Of a stretch of DNA of 64,000 nucleotides, positions 25,158 to 36,990 are shown one piece after another. The stretch lies in the NCBI RefSeq assembly GCF_021018895.1, contig NC_079373.1:17913501-17977500 (forward strand). The letters run 5' to 3'. The notes beneath the pieces were generated by a model. It was not told where the DNA came from and did not search any database. It was given only the letters and a program-made list of their open reading frames with translations. Source of the DNA: Seriola aureovittata (lineage: Eukaryota; Chordata; Actinopteri; Carangiformes; Carangidae). The stretch's first letter is position 1. Each line of letters begins with the position of its first letter. The translations under genes were made by a program, and so were the position numbers.

Positions 25158-28100
25158 ATGTGCTCTGGTGCGTGGGCTGCCTTTTGTTTGCCTCCAGACG
25201 TCAGACCTTGGGTTAGATGGGCTAACATAAAACAGTTAAACCGACATGATGCCTTTAGTTAAGCTGTCTCACTGCACAAGCCCTTTGGCTTTCAAGGGGC
25301 TGAATGATTGTAAAACAATAGACATAACTCATTTCATTATAACGAGGTGTCGTCAAATTGCCTATACATTTCACTCCTTCTGTTTTCTTTCTGTCTTGTT
25401 AAAAGCAGCAGCAGTAGCAGCATCCCAAGCGCTTATATGTACAATATTTTGATTCCTGTGACAGCTGAGGAATTTTTGTCATATTTTCTCATACCCTGTT
25501 ATTCTCATGTACTGCAGTACCTCCTTTAAAAGATGTTTAAAGATTAGATTTTAAATGAGACATTTCTGAATTATGGCCATCCAAATGATTATTACAATAG
25601 TTTCAGCCATCCACAGCATCTCTATGATCCTGTGGCCTGTGAGGAGACAGTACTAGTGCTGGCTTCGTACTTGGCCTCCTGACCAAAAGTGTGATAATTT
25701 TAGACTCAAGTCTCTCACATGGTCTGGAGCAAGGACGGCATTTGGAAATAAACTTGGAATTTAGCTTAATTGCAGTTTACAGATTTAGGAGGGGCAGTGT
25801 TCTCTTCTTTATTTTCTTGCATAAATAGAGAGTGACTGGAGGCCAAAGACATGAGGTTTCAAAGCCACAAAAGAGGTTAAAGAACGTCAGAGGCAGTGAG
25901 GACACTTTTGAGCCTGGATCTTAGCTCTCCCTAAGGCTTAGCCATGCTCTGTCCCTGATGGGAGATCTTTCTCCCCACTCACCAAATCCATCAGATTTAT
26001 GATTCCATCCAGGCTATTAGGTTTCCTCAGTAAAAGTTAGTAGGCTAGTTTTTGCCGTAGGAGGTTGTAGGAGTCGCAGGAGGTTTCAGCTGGGAATCCT
26101 CTAGCGTTTTTCTTCAGCTGGATCCCTTAACAGCAAATGAGTCGTCCTCTGTGGTCCTCAACTTTTGACAGCTTCTCTGTAACACACTGTCTTTGTCCAG
26201 ATATTTCCCATAACCTCATTACTATTATGTATAATTGCTCCCAGTCATTTCATTAGTCTTTTTTTCCCCCTGTATTTTACAAAAACTGACTCCCTCACCT
26301 GATTTGTAACTTCTTTTTAATTTAAGCTTGTTCATATCTGTGTGATAAACATTAATAACACTTCGAGCCTGTGTTGTATAGTGTGACAGCACGGTGTGAT
26401 TTATAGCTTATTAAAATGATATCATGGAATTGTTGCCGGGACGTAGCAAACAGATGGAGGGAGGAAATGTAATGGATGTGTTTCAGGTGGGGTAACAAGG
26501 GACAGGACATAAATTGTGAACCAATTCAACAGATTAAGAGTCTCCTTGCTTCTCTTGCTGCGTGGTCTCTTGGTGTGAAAGATTGACTGTCTGGGCCTCC
26601 CTCAAGCTTCCTTGGATGACAGATCATATAAAGATAAATCTAGCATTGAAACGCATTCACAAACATTTGTACTTGATGCACAACTTTGTACAATTTGTAT
26701 TAATGAAAACCTTTACCCGTGCAAGCACACACACCTACGTATACACATTTGTATGTACACACACGCACAGTGCATGTTGGAAGGAATGCCCCTGCAGTTA
26801 AGGTAAAAGCTATATTTTGGAGACAAATGATGAGAAAAATGTCTGCTAATGGTGTGCTATGCTGGAAAGTATGCCATCTAAACTGCAATTTGTCCACATT
26901 AGCTCGAAGCCATCCCTGCCCCAGACTGCAAAAATAGTCACTTCAAAGAGGAGGTAGCTCAAACTCAAGAAAACAAGACCTTGACATCGGGCGGGACTTT
27001 CATCACTGGAGAATAGGGTCAGGCAGATGGGTATGTGAAGAGACGCGCTGGGAAGAATAAGTAAGTTTCAAGAAATGAGACCACGGATCTTCAGATAGGA
27101 AGAGTGTGTAAACTTTTGAATAGTCCCAAAGGATAAGACAGTGTGTGATTTTGGGATGAGTGATTCAGGGAGGAAATGGTGAGTGACTAGGGCCTATGGA
27201 AAAATGTGTTTAATAGAAAAACAGGAAGGTAGGGAGGAAGGATGGAAAGAATGAATAGTCAATAGAAGTTATATATTTCACCGGTTGAAATTTTAGGTCA
27301 GCTGATAATGTCTCAGTATAAAAGTTCATGGGTGGATTAGTGTTTCAGTGATGCAATCATTGAGTGGTGTGAATGTGTTGTGCAAGTGCAGGTGTGAATG
27401 AGTCATAACTGATCCCCCCATTGCAAATTATTCTTTGTAGGTGTCAGTTTTTGCACACACATTCACTCGTTTTTTTAATTCTCCCAATTCTTTTTTGGCT
27501 GATTTATATTTCACTCTGTTTATCTGCAGCGCATGAAGAAAGGACCAATGTGTAACCTCTCCATTCTTAGTGGAATAGGCAGCCAACACAACCCTTTTGC
27601 ATCTACTATAAGACATTGAAAAAAGTTGAAGTCAATGGTTGGGCATAGATACATTTCAATTATCCCTGTCTCGTGCCTCAAGTCAGTGTTTTCTGTATTT
27701 AAATAGGACCCTGATCTTTACCTTAGTCTAGGGTCTCCATATTTTCTAACCCCAAAACCAGGACTGTTAAGTGTACTGCATGTTCATGCAAGTGCACATG
27801 TATGCTCTTAATGCACACGCCACAGGCGTATTCATCAGCATGGGGGACAATTATGTCAGTGCTTAGCACACCTTTCAACACAATGGTTGCCATGAATGCA
27901 GCATTTTCGTTGCCGGGCACCTTATGAAGGAAGGAGTAAGCCGCCTGGAGCTCTATAGAAAAGAGCGACTGTCTCTTCGGCATGAAAGCTAAATGTTAGC
28001 ATAGTGAATGGTTCTGTCAGAAAGAGCCACCAGCGTCACAGCGATGATGTCTATGACTCACAGGCTAGCAACAGCCTTGACAACGACTCATTGATGGACA

Positions 28101-28349
28101 AATGTACAAATCAATTGGTGTTTCAGATGCATACTGCACTGCTTATGTTTTTATATTGGGTTAGGTAATAATGAGTGGGACAGAACATGATAAACGATAA
28201 GTGCTAAACACAAGTGTAATGTTATGATTAATATTTTAATTGTGGTGAAAACCAGAACAATTTGGCATTGAATGTTGAAAACTGGGACATTTTAGCATTT
28301 TATGGTAAATTGACATGACACAGGACACCCAGTTTGAATCCAAGATAAT
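25158..28349. other. Unannotated stretch
   Basis: No repeat family or exon-like block was recognised. Open frames are under 90 codons and have no domain. Confidence 0.5.
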
Positions 28350-28652
28350 AGTCCCATGCTAACAGGTTTGTAAGGTTGCACAAAGCTACAATGGTACTTT
28401 AAGCTAAATGCTAAAATAAGCTAGCTTACATATTCACAATGACAATTCAAACATTTGCTAATTAGTGCTAAACACAAAGCAAAGCTGAGGCTCTTGGGAA
28501 TATCATTAGTTTTGATTAGTATTAACCATACACAAATTTGGAAAAGTTACAGGATCACCAAAGTCATCCCTTCCTCCTGTGGGGAGTTTTAATGTCTGTA
28601 CTAAATTTCATGGCCACCCATTCCATAGCTATTCAAATGTCTCACTCAAATC
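28350..28652 (+). mobile_element. Common fish interspersed repeat (family C), + orientation copy
   Basis: Landmarks in order: CCATGCTAACAG, TAAGCTAAATGCTAAAATAA, CATTTGCTAATTAGTGCTAA followed by ACACAAAGC, AGCTGAGGCTCTTGGGAATA followed by TCATTAG, GGATCACCAAAGTCAT, AATGTCTGTACTAAATTTCA followed by TGGCCACCCATTCCATAGCT, and a final ATGTCTCACTCAAA. I recognise this order from memory as a very abundant percomorph repeat. The same landmarks recur at 32410-32812 and, inverted, at 36570-36990. No coding capacity is visible. Confidence 0.75.
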
Positions 28653-29065
28653 TATAGTTCACTGTGATAGAAATAAAACCCGATCAGCATTACATTTAAT
28701 CCAAAACACAATAGCCAGTGTTATCAGTTGTATATGCATAACGTTTGAAATACTGTGCGTTTGGCTCAGCCACAGTGTAAATGATACTCTGCCTCTCTCT
28801 ACCTGCCCCTATCATTAGGCCTTTGTAACATGATTTGCTTTGAGTTTACATTCTAATCCTTACCTGCTCTTCCTTTTGACATCTGTAACTGCAGTTTAAG
28901 CGTCTGCCAATCCAACATTTCACCTGTAGTATTTAATGTTTACCATCCAGAGGAGGCCCTTTATAGCAGAGGGTTAACCTGTCAGTATGAATGGTTGGAG
29001 AACACCTTGCAGAGGGATTGATGTGAGTCAGTTTTGATACTGTTTTTGTTCTTCCTGTTCATTAA
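28653..29065. other. Unannotated spacer
   Basis: Nothing recognised. An AAGCGTCTGCCAA string near 28899 recalls SINE tails but stands alone. Confidence 0.45.
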
Positions 29066-29099
29066 CCACCCCCCACCCCCCCACCCCCCCACCCCCCCT
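29066..29099 (-). repeat. C-rich tract, G-quadruplex/i-motif-prone
   Basis: Four runs of 6-7 C separated by single A residues. The minus strand carries the matching G4 pattern with one-base loops, and the + strand could form an i-motif. Confidence 0.8.
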
Positions 29100-31689
29100 C
29101 TCCCTAGCTGGTTGATTGACAGATGAGAGTGACTCTGGGGGTCACTGGGCGTGCAGACCTGAAGGGTGGAACCAGTTTCATGACCCGACATGTAGGCTGA
29201 CACTCCAGTCTAATGTTTGCTGTTGACAGACAAGTGGTTTATTAGTGTGGAGTGTGGATCTCTGACCCAGATCACACTGTGGAGCACATAAGAATTCATG
29301 ACTAATCAATCAGTTACACTTTCCCTTTTCTGACCTGTGGTGAAATTAATACATCATATCTTTTTTTATCATAAACATATCAGGGATTTTATTTAATATC
29401 TCTAATCTTCGTAATATTAAAAGCATAATCTGGTTTTGAGGGAACTGTGTTCAAGTTTTTGAATAAAAAAGATTTCACAATTTATTGTGCAACAGTGTTG
29501 GCGTCTGCTCTGTTGTTTAAAAAACAAAGCATGAAAGTTTAATCTTATATTTTGCCCTCACTGTGCAAACTTTGAATTTAGTTGTTTCACATCAGTGGAA
29601 CATATTAACTAAAATTTGCAAGGCCAATGTATAAGTGACTGTTATCTAAATATCCTAATTTTGACATGTACAAGTTCTATTTGCTGAAATCTTTTACCAT
29701 GCATCTTTAAGATCTGACAATCTGACATTTGCGGGTTTCAACAGAGTACAGGTATTTTATCCGTTCCAGCCGATCTCCCCTAACTCTCACTCAGGTACTG
29801 TAGCAAACAGAGAAAAGCTTTCGGTTCTGCTTTGCTGAAATCCTGCAGTATGCAGGGAAGTATGAGCATGATTGAAGATGTCTAAGTGACTCTTTTTAAG
29901 TAACTTTTTTCCGTGAGCTCACTCAATATATGAATTTCAATTATTTCAACTTTAGAGAAACCAAACCAGTGGATTTCTTTACATGCTTGAAATTGAGCTT
30001 TATGGGGTTATTATTCAGCCATTTGTGAGCATAAATCCAGCTTTTTGGTTGTGTTTACACTAGGCTCGTCTGCTGCATATGTTTAAAAAGGAAACCCAGC
30101 CCATGTTTTAAACACAGTTGTAGGTTGATTGAGGAGTGTGTATCCCAAAGATGACCCCTCTGGCTCCGCCCTCACCTTCACTTCACCCCAACCATAACCC
30201 CAACAATGTTCAAAATACTCCGACTGTGTTACTCTGAGCAAAAAGTAAAGTCACGCATAGTTTTACGCCAAGGGTTAACCTTTGGCTATAAACTTAAACA
30301 GGTAAATTATATGTCTCCAAAATTACAGTCTTTATGCAGCTTTGATTTTTACGAACTGCAAGATGACCACAGTGAGTAATACAACAATGAGAGCAAGTGA
30401 GCTGAATGTAGCTCTGGATTCAAAGACTAGTGCATTTGAAGAGGAATATAATGATTACCTTTACATATATAATTGACTTGGCGCCATTTTGTTTAGATAT
30501 TTGAATGAATGTAATGTAGCCTAAAGCTCTCGAGCTAAGTCACTTAAAGGTAGTGACTCAAAGTCACTATAGTCCTCTTCAAGACTCAGGGTTCAGTGCC
30601 TTCAAAACCTACTATAACCATCATGGTAAATATTTAACCACTTAAAATGTCATTGTACTACATACAGTGGGCAAGCTCTGAGACAGAGACACAGTCCTGT
30701 CTGAATTTGCCCAATGGTCATGTCTGTCTTCTGCGACCAGAGACGAAATGAATCTTGCTTTATTGATGCGAAACTCCAGAGAACGTGCTAGAAACGTATA
30801 AGTGAAAGTAGCGATATCAACATTGATTCCCCATGTGTTTGGTCACATTTTCTTAACAAGAGACCCCCGACATGAAGCTGTAGATAAAATCTAGACATAC
30901 ATTGTTTGAGTATCAGTTTCATATTTTGAGACCGTTTGATGTATTATTAGAATGGTAGTAGACTCCCACTCCTACACCTGTTTACAGTCTGGACAACTAG
31001 ATAACACAGGCCTTAGAAATGATGTATTGTAGGCAAAACTATGAAACTGAATTTTTAACATTTTTAGTTTTGCAGTACAGTAAAGGTAGAGGAGCAGACC
31101 TTTACAAGTGAAAAACACCATTGTTATTATTACCATCCACGCTTCAACTAAGTGATATTGTGCATTTGTGTCAACTACGTCTTGACATTTTCTCACCTTA
31201 AACCATGTCTGTGATATCCTTTTATTCAGTTTATTACTGCAGTTAATTTAATTTTTTTCATTTTGAAAATAACATTGTGTCCAGAAGCTAGTTTGCTCTT
31301 GTAAGTTGGGGTTATTTAATGCCACTTTAAAGGTTTGTTTTTATTCATAAGCAATTGATTGTGTTTGAAGTTTTCAGATTCACAGACTGAGACTTGCTGA
31401 CTATTTCAGTTTTCTATGTGACATTTAATTTTAACGCATTGTTTCCATTCCCTATCATAACTTATACTATCAGTTACCACGGCTTTCAGGCTCCCCTTTC
31501 CTTGTGGCTTTTTGCTGTCACTCATCTCAAATGAAATGATATCAACAATACCATCAACCCCAAGCTAGGGCTTGTTAAAGTATAAGCTTTGCCCCCACTC
31601 ACTCCATGTTGCCTCCAGGGAGAAGTGAGATCATCACCGTTTTCTGCACATCGTCAGGGATATACATATAGACTCAACCACAGATACAG
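29100..31689. other. Unannotated AT-rich stretch
   Basis: No gene, RNA or repeat family was recognised. Frames are short. Confidence 0.5.
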
Positions 31690-31731
31690 TACACACACAC
31701 ACACGCACTCACGCACACACACAACCACACA
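31690..31731. repeat. Imperfect (CA)n microsatellite
   Basis: CA repeats with CG, CTCA and CAACC interruptions. Confidence 0.85.
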
Positions 31732-32022
31732 GTCTTATTGCACTGTCCGCATCTCCAATATAAATAAAAGAATTGTGTGTTACAACAAAGGCCCATGATC
31801 TGTCATACAAAGCATTCACATGTCATGTCTCTCTCACCCTCTCCACTATTTCCCCTCAAGCACTGTTATGACAGTACATTATTCAACCCGCAATGAAGCT
31901 ACAGATAGAGGTTAAAGAAATGCGTGTTCATAAAGGAATCCATGGAGAAACAAAATGAGGGAAAAATAGTTTGGTTTTTTTAGTAAAAGGTGGTGAACCA
32001 TAACAAAAATATAACATATATA

Positions 32023-32027
<5 letters not shown>

Positions 32028-32063
<36 letters not shown>
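32028..32063. repeat. (AT)n microsatellite
   Basis: Perfect TA run of 36 bp in an AT-rich neighbourhood. It is self-complementary, so it can extrude a cruciform. Confidence 0.95.
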
Positions 32064-32067
<4 letters not shown>

Positions 32068-32409
32068 ATACAATCTACAAATATACATATAACCAATACA
32101 ATTAATGTTGTGAGCAAGATAAAAGGGGATATTTGTTAAGGATTTGCAGTACTTTCTTAGGCTATTTAACTAATATTTCTTCACATACAGCCTTCTTTTT
32201 GCAGAATAAACTCTTGCTGTTCTATAAATGTCTTCAACCAATACCCCCAGTTCAACAGACAAAAGCTTGCTCTGTTGTGCGCCTTTGTTTTCCAGACATG
32301 CCTCAGAACAGTATGGTACATCAGCACTTACATCTGTAATCTAAGTAAATTCTTGACTTAATATAAAAGTTCTGATGGTGCAAAAATCTGCTGTGCATCA
32401 TCTCACTAA

Positions 32410-32812
32410 GTGATCAAGCTAACTTTTGCTAATTAGCAAGCACAGCTGAGAGTGTCATTAGTTCTGCAGGTATCCCGATGAAGACACTAGATGAAAAATC
32501 ACCAAAAGTCAATAATAATAATAATAATAATAATACATTTTATTTAAAGGCGCCTTTCTTGGCACTCAAGGACACCTTACATACAATAGGATACATCATC
32601 TGGGAATCATAAATATCTGTACAAAATTTTGATCTTGCTTCTGGCCCTATAAAAAAGGTCAGTGGATCCCAAAAATTATTTGAAATCCTGCGGTGACCAT
32701 TAATGTCTGTGCAAATTTTCATGGAAATTCACCCAGTAGTTGATGTGTCAATCCAGATTAAAGTAGTGGATATTGTTACCTCTGGAACCATGGTGCTAGC
32801 CTGAAGCAGGGG
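32410..32812 (+). mobile_element. Family C interspersed repeat, + copy split by a nested insertion
   Basis: The left part (32418-32510) carries GCTAACTTTTGCTAATTAGC, ACAGCTGAG, GTCATTAGTTCTGCAGGTAT and CACTAGATGAAAAATCACCA. The right part (32589-32812) carries AGGATACATCATCTGGGAAT, ATATCTGTACAAAATTTT, AATGTCTGTGCAAATTTTCA followed by TGGAAATTCACCCAGTAGTT, CAATCCAGATTAAAGTAGTG, and the terminal CCATGGTGCTAGCCTGAAG. The two parts are contiguous in the other copies, so 32511-32588 is an insertion. This copy preserves more of the 3' end than the copy at 28.35 kb. Confidence 0.75.
32511..32588 (-). mobile_element. Short 5'-truncated retroposon tail with (ATT)n end, nested in family C
   Basis: Read on the minus strand, the insert runs GGTGTCCTTGAGTGCCAAGA, AAGGCGCCTTTAAATAAAAT, GTATT, and ends in about eight ATT units. 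An AAGGCGC-AATAAAAT-(ATT)n end is what fish non-LTR elements and the SINEs using their machinery typically show. At only about 78 bp it is a severely 5'-truncated insertion or a solo tail. The host repeat is interrupted at CACCAAAAGTC|..|AGGATACATC. Confidence 0.6.
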
Positions 32813-34690
32813 GTTTCTTTTTCTTCATTTCATGAGGCACTTTCCTGGCATAAGAGGATCAAATGGGCTCTATCACCCTCTCCATTTAATTTGTTCAGAT
32901 GCACCATTGTTGAAATCATTCTCAAGCAAAATGTTCTCCATATGGAGAAAAAGGACTGATAAAAGGATCACAGTATCATGTCAGCAAATTTCCAAAAGTG
33001 ATGAATTGTTTTCTTGACTCATTCACCCAGAGGACCGTCATTATTGACCATTTTAATCATCAACTATGCTCTCACTGCTACTTCAAACTAACTATTCCCA
33101 ATGATTAAACAAGTACCATTAAAGACCAGAAGAGAAGTGTCCGTCATTTCTCTATTCTCTGTTGTGTTCTCTATGTCCAGAGTATTGTGCCTTGAACTAA
33201 GTACCATTATATAACCCCAGATGGTTCTCTGGCGCCTCTGCTCATCTGTAACATGTTCATGGGTCCAGCCGGCACACACACACCAGAGCATGCAGGCGGG
33301 CCTTTGATGTCTCTCCCCTCCTGGGCCTCCTCAAAAGGGTGATTCTCCTGAAGTTTGTCCAGCCTTGATGCATCTAGCTGGATGTTCTCCAGGTCTGATG
33401 GGGAATGGAACGCTACTGATTTAATTCCCTGCATCTATGCAAACAATATGTCACCCCAGGGATAAGCTATGGCACTCGTGTTGGCCTTTAAGTTTAGAGC
33501 TGCAAGCATCCACAAGCACTTGTGCACTGCAGGTCCAGTTATTGTCTCCCTCTTTAGGCCCCCAGTCTCAAATAATGACAGTGGCTGCCAATTCCAGACA
33601 GCTTTTCACATTTTTACTCACAGTAATTCACACCAAAGGCAGAGGTGCCCTTATATCCGCGCCATATGCTGCACTGTGGAAAGTGCATGCTCAGATGTTT
33701 AAGCATAGTGTTTTGGGGGGGTTTGGCTATTTGCCTAAGGCAGGTCTTAATGATAAGACATCTGTGAGATGTATTTAGCTGCGTTGATGGATGTTTACAT
33801 AAAGTACCTGCCAAGTGGCATAAGAAGAAGATGTTTTGTTTTTGTTTTTTTTTATGGAGCCACTTCACTGCAATGTGGCACCATACAAAAACTGAAAATA
33901 AGCAGTGGATTGCCACGTGTATGTTTAGACATATATGTCTTTTTAACATATGTATAGTGCATGTGTGTGCACAGATCTTTGTATGTAATCCAGGGGGTAA
34001 AGGAAAGTAAAATATTGTGTTGGCTTTACTCTGTTATGCTCTTGTCGTGAGTCTCAGTGAGAGGAGGTTGGCTTGACTCTCTTGTTTTGGATAATTGTAC
34101 GCTGCCGAGGTCTGTGGTCCCCTTCTCTGTCTCCCTGTGGCCTAGGCTGCAAGAGCCATATTTAGGTTGCACGTCCTCCTCATCCTATCCTGTCTCATCC
34201 CCATCCTGTCCGACACACCCCCACAACACAGCAAGGGGGCAGACATAGGGACAGCAAGTGGTCCTGAGGCCAAACTGTAGGTGTCTGAGCAAAATGTACA
34301 AAGTTACTACTACTTGTAATGACTTCTTCAGTACTGTTCAAAATCTTTGTTTTGGACCTGTTTTGTGGACATGAAGTTGCATGGTTTGGTTACATAAATG
34401 TTTTTTAGGGAATTTATGAAACCAAAAATATTTCAAACCATGCTTTAGCTGTTCTAGTGTTATTTTATTTTTGCAGGTTGTGCTCATTTTCTGTGGTATT
34501 ATAGGGCATTGCAGCATGTTTATGAAATGAGATAAATTCGTACTTTAGATGGTGCAACTTGACTGCAAATTAGACTAATTTTCCACTGAATGAAAATCAT
34601 GAAGTGGGATTGTATTCATTGTAATATTAAAGACAAAATTAGCAACATAGCATAGAGTTACTGGGTGTTCAGACCAAAAATAACACTGTT
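32813..34690. other. Unannotated stretch with one protein-like minus-strand frame
   Basis: The minus frame 33207-33434 (75 codons) reads an acidic, non-repetitive segment (SDLENIQLDASRLDKLQ...) after a weak acceptor-like TTTGCATAGATGCAG. It then falls into less convincing sequence, with no strong donor. It matches nothing I recognise. The 113-codon + frame at 33437-33778 and its antisense partner are not protein-like. Confidence 0.3.
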
Positions 34691-34719
34691 AAAAAAAAAA
34701 AAAAAAACTGAAAAAAAAA
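34691..34719. repeat. Poly-A tract, interrupted
   Basis: Seventeen A, then CTG, then nine A, immediately left of the interspersed repeat at 34738. Confidence 0.88.
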
Positions 34720-34737
34720 TATAGACTTACGGACAGC

Positions 34738-35022
34738 CTTGCGGTTGTATGCCTCTACCAAGCAGCCAAGTTGCAGGAAATATGTTCACAACCTCCCCTT
34801 CCTGAGGTACAGTGTTGAATAATAACCTGAACTGTTTTTGAGTTGACCTTTGACCATTTGGATCGAAAAAGTCATCATGTTATCCTATTAGTCAACTGTG
34901 TCATAATTGACCTTCACCCTTGACCTTAAGATATTACTGAGGCACAAAGCTCTAGTCTTATAGGTGATAATTATTATATTGCACTCACTGTTCTCTTGAG
35001 GTCGTTCATGAGTCACAAAGAT
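34738..35022 (+). mobile_element. Interspersed repeat with TGACCTTTGACC motifs
   Basis: Landmarks: TTGTATGCCTCTACCAAGCA followed by GCCAAGTTGCAGGAAATATG and TTCACA, then CAGTGTTGAATAATAACCTG followed by AACTGTTTTTG, then TTGACCTTTGACCATTTGG, then TTGACCTTCACCCTTGACCT. I recognise these from memory as a dispersed fish repeat with repeated GTGACCTTGACCTTTGACC cores. The TGACCTTTGACC strings look like nuclear-receptor half-sites, but here they belong to the repeat. The left edge abuts the A tract. The right edge is uncertain. Confidence 0.55.
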
Positions 35023-36569
35023 GGATGTTAAGATCTCTTGATATGAATTGTCAGTCAAGTATCTAAACTATAGGTTAGGGTTACAGGTTATGCTTAAAAT
35101 TAAAATCTATAAGCGGTACATATAGGTCCTTGCAGGCCCACAATGTGCTGTGTGCTGTAGTGTGATCGTGCATGGATCACAAGCCATTGCCTGCATCAAC
35201 TCGTATGCCTGTCTCCCGCGGCGAATAATAGTAGGAGCAGGTGTTGCTGCAAACAAAGGCTCATGGGAGAAGTCTTGATTTCTCTGGGTCAGTCTCATTT
35301 TCTCTTCTCACTCTCACACACATGCGCTTTCACACAAACACATCACCTTCTCTCTGCCTATCTGTTTAATCACCCAGTGAAGAATTTACCACCACAGGGC
35401 TTAGATTCCAGTCATTATCTGCTGAAATCGCCCATGTAACGCACATGCATGTTTTATAGCTAGAGGGCTAGATTTATATTTTTCTTTACTTATAGACTCT
35501 TTAACAGAGAAGACTTTTAGTAATGAATCATTCTATGGCCCATTTGTCTTTTCCGCTCTATGACAGCTCGGCATTAACCACATTATGCCGAGTCTTTTGA
35601 GTATTTCCTAACCTGATAATAGTGTACCTGTACGAACTGATGTGTTTTATATAGCTCACTGGGGGGAATGGGGCATATGAAAAGGTCAGAATCACTGCGT
35701 AACCTTCAGGGATTTATCCATAGAAGCACCTGCCTGTGGTTATTATGTACGTTATTTAGAAGAAGAAGAAGAATGGTAGAACAGGTGCTCATCAGTAATC
35801 GACTGGGAGAGATGGTGCCAGACAAGTACATAGATGCACTACACACCATTAGACATAGAGTATCTGGATATTATGTCGTTTTTGGGTGGATTGGGGAGGT
35901 GTCTTTTAGGAGAAAAGAGACTAAAGGAATCAAATATGACTCAGGCTGTGGGTTAGCCAAAAAATGCTTGTTCTGTAGTTAAAACTGGTAAAATCCCTGA
36001 CGAGGCACAAGCCAGGCTAATTCATTCCCTAGTGATTTCACTTCGTTGCCTTTATAGGAATGTATTTCTGACCTGTTCTATTGAACAGCAAACCTTACTG
36101 GTAATGACTAAATTATTCAAGTTGTTGCTCTAAATGTTTCCAAACCACATCTGTGTGAAATAGAAAACCCACTATTTTCATTGTTTTCCAATAACCAGTC
36201 ATCCCTTATATTCCCTGTCATCCCCCCTGTAGATGCTCGTAAGCATTACTGTTAACTGGAATAGGGAAGCAGAGTTTCCAGTATGTGAGAGTGTATACCA
36301 TTCATCGTGGTACTCTTTCCAACATTTCTCCTCACTTCACGTTCCCTGGGATCACATTCAGCTGAGTAAATAATGGTGGTCTTTGACATTCAAGAGGGGT
36401 CATAGTAGAGCCCTCACTCCTGATTTACGCTGTTGTTGTTTGTTTGTTAGTCATCAGACTACATCACAGCTACAGTATGTCTATGGAGATGGACATTACG
36501 TCAGGTTCCGTGATCGTGGTTCCTCAAATTCCAGGTTTGACATGGCCCCAGTATGTTTGCTTGTAGTTT
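35023..36569. other. Unannotated stretch
   Basis: The 104-codon + frame 35668-35982 contains an AGA-rich stretch (five Arg) but no known domain. Nothing else was recognised. Confidence 0.45.
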
Positions 36570-36990
36570 TTTAGCCACTCTGGCGGAGTGTCGGAGTGGC
36601 TTAATGGATGGTGATGTCGGTCTGTTGATCAGTCTGCCCCTTTGGTCCTCACTAGCTATTTCATGGATTGGCATGAATTTTTGCACAGACATTCATGGAC
36701 CTCAGAGGATGAATCCCAATGACTTTGGTGATTCTTCCACCGTTCCCCTAGAGTAAGAGTGAAATGCAATACTCTTATAATAATAAAATATATATATAAT
36801 ACAATACTCCTCATGATTCCCTGACTTTTCCTCTAGCACCACCATAAGGTTGATGGATGGATTACCATAAAATATGGTGCAGACATGAAGGGTCTTTGTG
36901 CTACCTAGCAGATGTTAGCATGATAACACACCAAAGTTAGATGGTAACAGTGATAAACATTAATGAAAACACTGATGATGCTTAAACTGT
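36570..36990 (-). mobile_element. Family C interspersed repeat, inverted copy
   Basis: The reverse-sense landmarks appear in the expected reverse order: TTAGCCACTCTGGCGGAG, TTAATGGATGGTGATGTCGG, TCATGGATTGGCATGAATTT followed by TTGCACAGACATTCATGGAC, CAATGACTTTGGTGAT, a duplicate block CTGACTTTTCCTCTAGCACC followed by ACCATAAGGTTGATGGATGG, GGTGCAGACATGAAGG, and AGATGTTAGCATGATAACAC. It retains two tandem CTGTRC-AAATTTCATGG modules, which the full family has. A small TA-rich expansion (about 36770-36805) interrupts it. Confidence 0.75.

Noticed and set aside
28893..28912. AAGCGTCTGCCAATCC resembling a SINE tail
   Set aside because: No SINE body upstream; too short to call.
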